Of a stretch of 64,000 bases of DNA, positions 57,487 through 64,000 are shown piece by piece. Position 1 is the stretch's first letter. Each line of letters opens with the position of its first letter. The notes beneath the pieces were generated by a model, which was given only the letters and a program-made list of their open reading frames with translations, did no database searches and was not told where the DNA came from. A program made the position numbers and the translations under genes. The DNA is from Combretum micranthum (taxonomy: Eukaryota > Streptophyta > Magnoliopsida > Myrtales > Combretaceae): NCBI GenBank assembly GCA_024138025.1, contig JAMXBD010001380.1, positions 1 to 64,000 of the forward strand. Reading direction: 5' to 3'.

Positions 57487-58650
57487 TCACCAGTACATCT
57501 TATTATTGGACATTTTGCCAGTGCCAGAAGCAGGCTTCCCTTTTTCATCTCTGGCAGTCGATGAGGCAATTCTTTTAGATGATGTAGCATCAGATGCAAA
57601 AGCTAGAGAAGAAATTAAGAAGGGACCTTCAGCCCCCTGATTGCCAAAAAATGATCCAAATCCCATTACACTATGCTTTCCCGATGAATTCTCTGAGTTA
57701 ACGGATGAATCCTTAGTTTTTCCTACATGATCTTTTCTACTATCACCAGTAACTCTAGTTGGCAAGCTACTCTCCTGGTTAGATTTTTTTACTTAGTGCA
57801 CCACGTGGTTTTTTTTTTTCAATGTTGGAATCTTGGACTTTGATTCGGTAGTTTGCTTTTCTTTAATGTTAGACTTAGATACATTTTTCAGTTTGCGAGG
57901 TTCGGTACCACGAGGCATCAAATAATTTGCAAGTTTTACCGAATCATTTACTTAAACCTTGCCAATATTAAATGTCCTTTCATTAGCAAGTAGATCCGGC
58001 AATTTATGCTCTGTAGGCTTTTCAGACGAAACGTCAATGTTCTATGGCACCATATCTTTTCTTTGCCCCAATTCTGCGGCACTTCCAAGCTTAGGTTTTT
58101 TCTCTTGGTGTATCTCCCTCATGATACAAGCCACTTGTGTTTAATATTTTTGCTTCACTGGTAGGAAGAGATGATCGTATGCTATTCATACTCTTTGGTC
58201 CTTTGCTTTCTGTTAATGCTGCAGTCCCCTTTCTCTTGGGCAGGAAACTACTCCTTGGACATCCACTTCTTGGCATCAGGTCAAATTTAAGAGGTGTTCC
58301 ACGAAGATCAACTTTCAAAGGAAGTTTTAGAGGAGCAGATTTCATGAATTGGGATGATTGTCCTATCGCCTTGGTTTGCGGGACAGTGATGACATAGCAA
58401 GATGCATTTTTTGCTCCTCTCTTGCTCGTGAGTCTAACTTCATGGCTTCTTCAGGTAAGATGACTTTAATTTTCTTAGGAGAGCAAATATACCTCTTCCT
58501 ATAAGCGTGTTATCCTGATAAATCATTATGACCTTCATTTTATTAGCAAAAATCAGGTCATCACGTGGAACTGTGCCTGAAGCATCAAACGATATCCTTG
58601 CCCTAGAATTTTATGCTTAGGCAGGTTTGCCACAGAGACTTGCATGCTCC
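57487..58650 (-). pseudogene. Unidentified host-like gene fragment(s), minus strand
   Basis: The 3' part (57765-57487) reads PTRVTGDSRKDHVGKTKDSS, GFGSFFGNQGAEGPFLISSL and ends KMSNNKMYW-stop, like a natural C-terminus. Upstream (58345-58030) it reads APLKLPLKVDLRGTPLKFDL and KLGSAAELGQRKDMV. Further up (about 58600-58400) it reads RISFDASGTVPRDDL and ILPEEAMKLDSRAREEQKM, interrupted by stops. The pieces are collinear and basic/Ser-rich, and may be exons of one gene without clear splice sites. I do not recognise the family. Confidence 0.4.
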
Positions 58651-59276
58651 CGAGCACTGCATCTCAAGCATGTTTTCATCATCTCTATTCTACTAACACT
58701 GCCACATATTTCAAAGGGTTTCTCTGATGAATTATTTGTTAATGGTGGCAGAGCCATGGTAAGTATCCTTTATTAAATTGCATTTTCAAGTACTATTCAA
58801 GCTGCTGTTGTAGCAGCTCTCAAATCCCAACTTGAACCGAGTTCCATCCTTACAAACTAAGTAGTGCACTTATAGAAACACTAAAGCCAACATATGTCGA
58901 CCAAGCTACACTATTTGAATCCACCATGGCCATTTTTTTGTGTTGATACACAGAGGGTATGTGCTAGTCATGTCTTCTTCGATCGAAACTCTCGAAAAGC
59001 TTCTGGTGCAGAGAATTTCTATTCCACAGCCTAAAAGCTCATCAAGAGCTTGGTTTCCTTTTGTAATGCAAATAACTGCCTTTCTTCTAGGCAGAGATAA
59101 TCCTTTGATTCCAATTAAATGCAAAACCATATTGCTAAATTTTGAATGCGTATATGTAATATAATTTGTTAGATTGTGATCTTATTCTAATGGTCATAAC
59201 GTTTTTGTTACTGGAGCAGATTCAGGTCGAATGGTTAGCACTTTGCGACAGGTTTGATGATTTCAATTAACCCCCA

Positions 59277-59820
59277 TTGTTAAATTTTCACCATGAATTC
59301 TTTGCACAACCACATCCTGTGCGTAGGAGGCTTTCTAGAGAGACAAACCAGAGCAATATCAAATCAGATGTGCTCCCTTACCTAGCAAATCAGATGGAGA
59401 CTGAAAGATTCCTTCTTCGAGAGAGTGCTAGTTTGCAAGACTTGGAAGAGGTATATGATTTTTCAGAGCATGCTAAGCATTTAAATCCAGCTTATGGAAA
59501 CTGTTTGAATGGTCCAAAAGTTTGCATGTGCGGGGTAGATGAATAAAGTTGACTTCCAAATTGAGCATTTACCATAGGAGGAATCCCATGATTGATATGG
59601 GATGGTCCTGATGTAGCACTAGAAATAATAGCTGATGTATGATGGACTGTCTGTACAGATGGAACCACAGCATTAAACATTCCAAGGTGGACAATACTAG
59701 GAGGGGATGATGCAGTAAAGCGCACATTGACTGGAGGAAGACCAGCAGAAGAGAAGCCAGGAACCAAAGGAGGTACTGGAGCACTTTGTTGCGACGATGA
59801 GGAGAGCGGCTGCTATACAT
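59277..59820. pseudogene. Unidentified coding-like fragments on both strands
   Basis: Minus strand 59820-59492: a Pro/Ser/Gln-rich frame with SSSSQQSAPVPPLVPGFSS, GLPPVNVRFTASSPPSIV and PPMVNAQFGSQLYSSTPHMQ. Plus strand 59277-59460: SDVLPYLANQMETERFLLRE and SASLQDLEEVYDF. They overlap near 59492-59546, so at most one is genuine there. No known domain is recognised. The nested solo LTR begins 26 bases beyond. Confidence 0.3.
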
Positions 59821-59846
59821 AACCAGGTATGGTCTCGTGTGTCCCT

Positions 59847-61285
59847 TGATGATGTTTTACCGATCGTATTAATTTCTAAAATTTGTAAACCCGATTAAAT
59901 CTACGATCGAAGCTAGGCAAGCGCACCTATTCGATGTAGCATAGATTTTAGGGTATCGTCCTCAGGGATTTTGAAAAATCAAGTACTAGTATTACCGGAT
60001 CTCTACTATTTAGCCTAAATTTTGGAGAGAAATCTACAATTAACTACTAAGCAAAAGATTAAGCAAGCTCTAAAGTCAACTAATGTTTGCTGTTAAAAAT
60101 GAATTCAATCACAAGACATACTCTCCACCTTGATCCACCCTAACCTAAAGTTCTTATAATAAAAGATTGATTAATGAATCATTCATGCTTTGCACTACGG
60201 GATCTCAACAAGTAAATCAATTCCTCCCTCGAGTTAATCAATTCCTAACCCTAAATGAGATAGTAGAGACCTCTCCCTTACTAACATCACATAGAATTGC
60301 ATTAAAGATCATGATCCTTGAACAAGAATTAAATTCCTTATAGCAGAAAATCGTAATTTCCCTACCTCTAAGTGAAATTAGCAATTCCTCTATTCATGAA
60401 GATCTATCTAATTGAATGAAACCTCTTTCAATCCAATAAGAATCAAACATGCTATTAATTTGTGCACAAATCAATCACAAGACTATTGAATCGCATGAAT
60501 AGATACAAAGACATGAACATTCATTAATCAAAAGACATTCAATTCGTATGGTTAGGGTTTCACAAGATGAAGAGTATGAGAATCTACTCCTCCATAAGAT
60601 TCACAATAAGAACAAAAGATCTAAAGGAAATAGAAAGAATCATGATAGAAAGAATAAACCCTAATTGATGTCTTGAGATCTTCAATGGATGCCCTAGCAA
60701 AGTCCTTCGTAATTTCTGTTTTAGAGCCTAAGAAAATGATCTAAAAAAATTATAAAACAAGAAAACAGAGCTCTATTTATACTTTTGGAAAAATCCAGTT
60801 CATCTTCAGGCGTCATCCTGGCCAGGATCGGGGCAGGGATGAAGACAAAAATAACTAAAACTTGTTTTAAAAGCATTCTGATGTCTTCCTCGACTGTCAG
60901 CCCTGGGTGAGGATGAATAAAAGGCTGAAATCTTTTCTTCATGCGTAGCTGCTGTTCGCATCCTTCGCATCCTTCTTGGCCAAGGATGAAGGTAAGGATG
61001 AAGATTAAAATTCTCTTTTGCATTCTGACCTCTTCCCCAGTTCTTCCCTGCCAAGGATGAACAAAAGGATGAAAACATAAACTTCCTTCTTGAACAAAAT
61101 TGATTCAAACTTGTTTAAATTGCTTTAATTTCCTTTGAACCATCATAAAAATTTCCAATTATGATCTTTAAGCCAAGAAATGAATTTTTCACAAAATAAA
61201 TGTCCTTTTCTCCATGAAATCTCAAAAATTACATACCAAAAATGTTCAAATAGCATCAAAATTAAGGGTCTAATGACACTTATCA
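59847..61285 (-). mobile_element. Solo LTR (1439 bp) of another retrotransposon, with 5-bp TSD
   Basis: Starts tgatgatgttttacc and ends cacttatca (TG...CA) and is flanked by the perfect pentamer tccct at 59842-59846 and 61286-61290. A minus-strand TATA box, tataaatag, lies near 60782-60774, giving minus orientation. Phrases such as ggcaagcgcacctatt and tatcgtcctcagggattttg resemble sequences I associate with plant gypsy LTRs, but the family assignment is uncertain. It contains repeated phrases of the type ccaaggatgaa within 60800-61080. No internal region remains, as expected after LTR-LTR recombination. Confidence 0.88.
60800..61085. repeat. Internal repeats in the solo LTR
   Basis: Repeated units carry aggatgaa-type phrases: ggatcggggcagggatgaag, gggtgaggatgaataaaagg, ggccaaggatgaagg, gccaaggatgaacaaaagga. 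Each is followed by a purine-rich aaaataa/aaaacat stretch and cattctga-tcttcc. Spacing is roughly 80-130 bp and irregular. They may be transcription-factor sites in the LTR promoter region or simple slippage products. Confidence 0.5.
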
Positions 61286-61404
61286 TCCCTCGTGTGTGCT
61301 TTTTTTATTATGTATGTCTTCATGACAATAAAATTTTGCATGAGTGAGACATTCCTTGTTTGTGAAACTAACTCATCTCATTTTCTTGCAATGCAGGGCT
61401 CTAG

Positions 61405-61955
61405 ATTGAAGTGTTAGATCTTCATTACATATCCTCTTGACTTCATTTTTACAAGTATGATTTTTCACTTCATAGATTATCTACTTAAGGTCATATTAGT
61501 GTCATCGACCATTAATGATCCTTGAACATATGCCAAAAGAATATTCAACTTCAAACATTCTTGTCTATCACGTATTCTATTCATTCACCAAATGACTATG
61601 GTGTCTCATGATTTTTAAGACAAAGCTCTTTGTTGTCCGTGTTCCGACCGCATAAATGGCAATTTTGAGACCATACACTGTACGATGACACTCTCAGCCG
61701 TCCGTGTCCCAAAAATCATGTGACAATTTTGGAACCACACATTGCGTCTGTGTTCCATTCCCCACATGGTGATCTTGGCACCGCACTGCTATGAGAGAGG
61801 CTGTCCTCGGTTATTTGTGTCTCACTTGCCCATGTGATGATCTTGGAACCGCACCACTGTAAGAGAGGACTCTTTCTCATCTTATGCACCCGGTTGTTTG
61901 GTGAATGAATGAGATACTCTGGTAGCTGATACACTTGTTGCATACGTCTCATGCT
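61405..61955. repeat. Conserved Tat block, copy 2
   Basis: Counterpart of 18880-19440, with the same order of landmarks and mostly single-base differences, including all four gatcttggaaccgcac-type iterations (about 61660, 61723, 61770 and 61838). Here it is not followed by a PMD gene. Its retention in a copy that has lost both PMD and pol suggests a cis role, or simply recent common origin. Confidence 0.85.
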
Positions 61956-63640
61956 ATGAATTTGAGTTCACAAGTAGTACATATTGTCCTCTAAATCAAG
62001 GTTTTGCATAAACAACTTCATCTACTATTTTCATTGTACCAAGACTCTTTCTCCTTTTTTTTTTCATTATTTTAGTATCAAACTTGCTTTCTTCACCATC
62101 TTGGATGAACAATATCATAATGAGTAAATACTCCAAAGTAGACAACTATCTGATATGTATCATTGACTTTGCTTTGATAATATGGATAATGATTGATGGT
62201 TTCATTCAAAGTATGAATCCTATACCAGCGCTCCTTGAGACTTTGTAACATATCATTGCACCACTTGCTTTGTATAAATCCAGCACCTATGCTTGTCACA
62301 GCTCATAGTGCATGCATACTTTTTTTTTTTAACTCAAGTTTGGATGTCGTGTCCTACGCTCCTTTGAATTCGCTCGAGCCATCATTGCCATACCTTGAAG
62401 GAACATATTGACTTTGTTTGAAGACAGCATTATTTTCATGGAAGCTAGTGTCACATGCACGTACATGTTTTGAGCATATTGCACAAATGAACTTCATGCA
62501 TTGTTGCATAAGTGAGGATCACGTACAAACAAACATTTTGCACTTCAAGCATCACAAATGTGCATTGCACATTATTGATTTGTGATAGGCATCCACTCGT
62601 GTCTTTCTTTGCTGTAATCTTCTTGGTCATGTATTCGTTCCTTCTTCCTTTCAATATGAGTTGTATCGAATATGTTAAACTGACTAGGACAATAAAATCA
62701 ACTCATCATCTCTATATCCATTTATATTCTTGATACTCATTTTCGCCTTGGTGATATATCTAGTCATCATGCGCTTTGGAGTAGTAGCTCTCATATGATT
62801 GCAACACATGAAAGACGTAGTAGTAGGATCACTTCAATCCCTTAGACACTTGTAAGTTATTATAGACATCACAGACAAAGAGCATGTCTAGATAACAAGG
62901 GTTGTTATTGAAACACAACACTTAGTTTTAAAACATGCCTTTTTTTTGTGATCATACGCGCTTAGGAGCAAAGCTTCAACCAAGCAGCAATATTATCTAA
63001 TATAAAAGATGAGTGGAATTATCATGTGCATTGAAGTAGCACTGCTACTTCTCGCAATGATGTTTAGACAATCCATTTAAGGACAATGAACATTCACGCT
63101 TATGCAGCGATAGTAGCATTCATTATCAATCGCGCTCATGCAGCGACAATAGCATTTGTTATCAATCGCGCCCATGCAGCGATAGTAACATTTGTTATCA
63201 ATCGCGCTCATGCTGCGATAGCATTTGTTATCGATAAATTTTTATTAGTCAAGGGGGTATTTCCCACTACTCAACTATATAGTACTTGTGTAGAATACCA
63301 TATGCCAAGGATTACTTGGCTCAATAGGGGTTGTCAAGGGGATTATCTCCACTACTTGACAACTAGAAATACCAAGGAGAAAGCGGTGATGAGCTATCAA
63401 CATCGTGCGCCTGGGAGCTAAGCTCTGACCTGTCAGCAACGATGTCTAAATCAAATGTTATATTTGTTATTGTTTTTCTTTTATTACTAAAGGGTAATCT
63501 TACCCAATTTGATGTCGATCCCTTTTTTAAAACTAGCTTTGCGCGCTAAGAAGATTAGTTTCTTACTTTGCAGCGACAATAGCGATGAAAAGGAAAATAT
63601 GTGATCACACCATCATATTTTCACGAACAATACTGACTGA
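61956..63640. other. Non-coding interior of Tat-2 in place of PMD gene and pol
   Basis: Where Tat-1 has about 6.9 kb (PMD gene plus pol), Tat-2 has 1.7-1.8 kb without recognisable coding sequence. It includes a 36-bp tandem array (63104-63240) and two copies of the caaggggg-tat/att-cccacta phrase (63251, 63337) also present next to pol in Tat-1 at 22575. The rest is unassigned. Confidence 0.6.
63104..63240 (+). repeat. 36-bp tandem array, four copies
   Basis: Copies begin at 63104, 63140, 63176 and 63212 with gc(a/t)gcgata/gacaat, and each carries agca/aca-tttgttatca and atcgcgctcat. The period is exactly 36 bases, so the plus frame gives a 12-residue repeat of the form NRAHAAIVAFVI. A protein product is unlikely to be real. 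The last copy is shortened by a small deletion. Confidence 0.9.
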
Positions 63641-63779
63641 TTGAGTAATACAGTTCATTCATTAGGTAAAAGCATCTAATGCTTTGTTTACACAGAAACA
63701 AAAGGAAATGAGTGAGATATGATAATAACACTCTTGGTCATAAACAGCTCTTTCTTCAATTCATGAACTGCTTTACATT

Positions 63780-64000
63780 TCCATCCTATCATAAGCCTTC
63801 TTGTGTTTCTTTACACCTCCACGACAACCACGCTTCTTTCTTTTTTAAATTCTTGAGTCTTAATTTCTTCTCTTGTGGGTAGTGATTCCGCGTGGATTCC
63901 ACTAAAGTCATATCTGCTTCATTTTCATGTTCATAGAAAAAGGTAGCTTCAGCAAAGTGGAGTTCATTACGATTGAATGGATTCTTTGTCGCATGGATTA
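63780..64000 (-). pseudogene. Tat-2 gag-pro linker, partial at window edge
   Basis: The minus strand reads HATKNPFNRNELHFAEATFF and YEHENEADMTLVEST, then after a frame change RKKRGCRGGVKKHKKA. These correspond to Tat-1 PATKNPFEHDEANFIESTFF and RGCRGGKKK in the protease-pol linker (26800-26580). The sequence continues beyond position 64000 toward gag and the 5' LTR. The homology stops near 63780, just before pol would begin, which marks the pol deletion boundary. Confidence 0.75.

Larger units (their letters stand above)
54580..61400. other. Cargo region of Tat-2 (variable 3' compartment)
   Basis: Bounded by the sequences shared with Tat-1 at both sides but unlike Tat-1's cargo. Contents: PPR pseudogene (55020-57108, plus), SRP72 first-exon fragment (57098-57175, minus) with its 5' flank, unidentified host-like coding fragments (57487-58650 and 59277-59820) and a nested solo LTR (59847-61285). 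The stretches 54600-55015 and 58660-59270 show nothing I can assign. Acquisition by template switching or illegitimate recombination is inference. Confidence 0.6.
53789..64000 (-). mobile_element. Tat-2: second Tat-lineage element, truncated by window edge
   Basis: Minus-oriented relative of Tat-1. It shows the 3' LTR (53789-54439), the polypurine tract, about 140 bp shared with Tat-1, a cargo region (about 54.6-61.4 kb), the shared conserved block (61405-61955), a non-coding region with tandem repeats, and gag-pro linker sequence at the right edge (63780-64000), continuing out of the window. The entire RT-integrase region and the antisense PMD gene are absent between 61955 and 63780. It therefore appears non-autonomous (LARD-like), probably depending on relatives such as Tat-1. 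It inserted into the LINE; the left flanking pentamer is gtact (53784-53788). Confidence 0.8.

Noticed and set aside
63104..63240. CRISPR-like array (36-bp period)
   Set aside because: Units are contiguous with no unique spacers, and the host is a plant nuclear genome.
63086..63421. 111-codon open frame with 12-residue repeats
   Set aside because: It arises from a non-coding tandem array whose period is divisible by three; no start context, and surrounding sequence is retroelement non-coding DNA.

Overview
The window is nuclear DNA of a flowering plant, most likely a dicot (inference). The evidence is intron-containing genes with plant-type splice sites, a TRAUCO/ASH2L gene with telo-box and TGGGCC promoter motifs, many intronless pentatricopeptide-repeat (PPR) fragments, Ty3/gypsy Tat-lineage retrotransposons, an L1-type LINE, and many AT-rich MITE-like elements. 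Only two host genes look substantially intact; most of the sequence is mobile or decayed.

Layout. 1-1.8 kb: AT-rich intergenic DNA with a 167-bp tandem duplication. 1.8-7.2 kb (minus): a five-coding-exon gene for a small polytopic membrane protein with the S-x3-H / D / H-x3-H signature of the CREST hydrolase superfamily. 7.4-13.9 kb: intergenic DNA with MITEs and tRNA-like (SINE-like) pieces. 13.9-29.8 kb: a Tat-lineage retrotransposon in minus orientation (Tat-1), with two ~650-bp LTRs, a primer-binding site, gag, protease, and a 1142-codon pol carrying RT, RNase H, a second archaeal-type RNase H and integrase. On the opposite strand it carries an intron-containing plant-mobile-domain (PMD/MAIN-like) gene. 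Between the polypurine tract and that gene lies 4 kb of cargo containing two different PPR fragments. 29.8-34.6 kb: a decayed half-size ABCG transporter pseudogene (plus). 36.4-38.4 kb (minus): TRAUCO, a SPRY protein of COMPASS-type H3K4 methyltransferase complexes, with three small indels clustered in its SPRY domain. 38.8-48.3 kb: AT-rich DNA with microsatellites and nested MITEs. 48.3-53.8 kb: a degenerate LINE (plus), cut at 53,789 by a second Tat element (Tat-2, minus) that runs off the right edge. Tat-2 shares with Tat-1 the LTR, the polypurine tract, ~140 bp next to it and a ~550-bp block. Between these flanks it carries different cargo: another PPR pseudogene, the first exon of SRP72 in the opposite orientation, unidentified host-like fragments and a nested solo LTR of another family with a perfect 5-bp target duplication. 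Tat-2 has no RT-integrase region at the expected place and looks non-autonomous.

Main idea from the window: two members of one Tat family have the same ends and the same conserved block but different host gene fragments in the same 3' compartment, and both hold PPR sequence. This points to a retrotransposon family with a variable cargo bay and an antisense PMD gene. The LTRs of Tat-1 are mosaic with respect to Tat-2 and are not flanked by a matching target duplication, so exchange between family members is plausible. All calls come from reading the sequence; no database search or alignment program was run.
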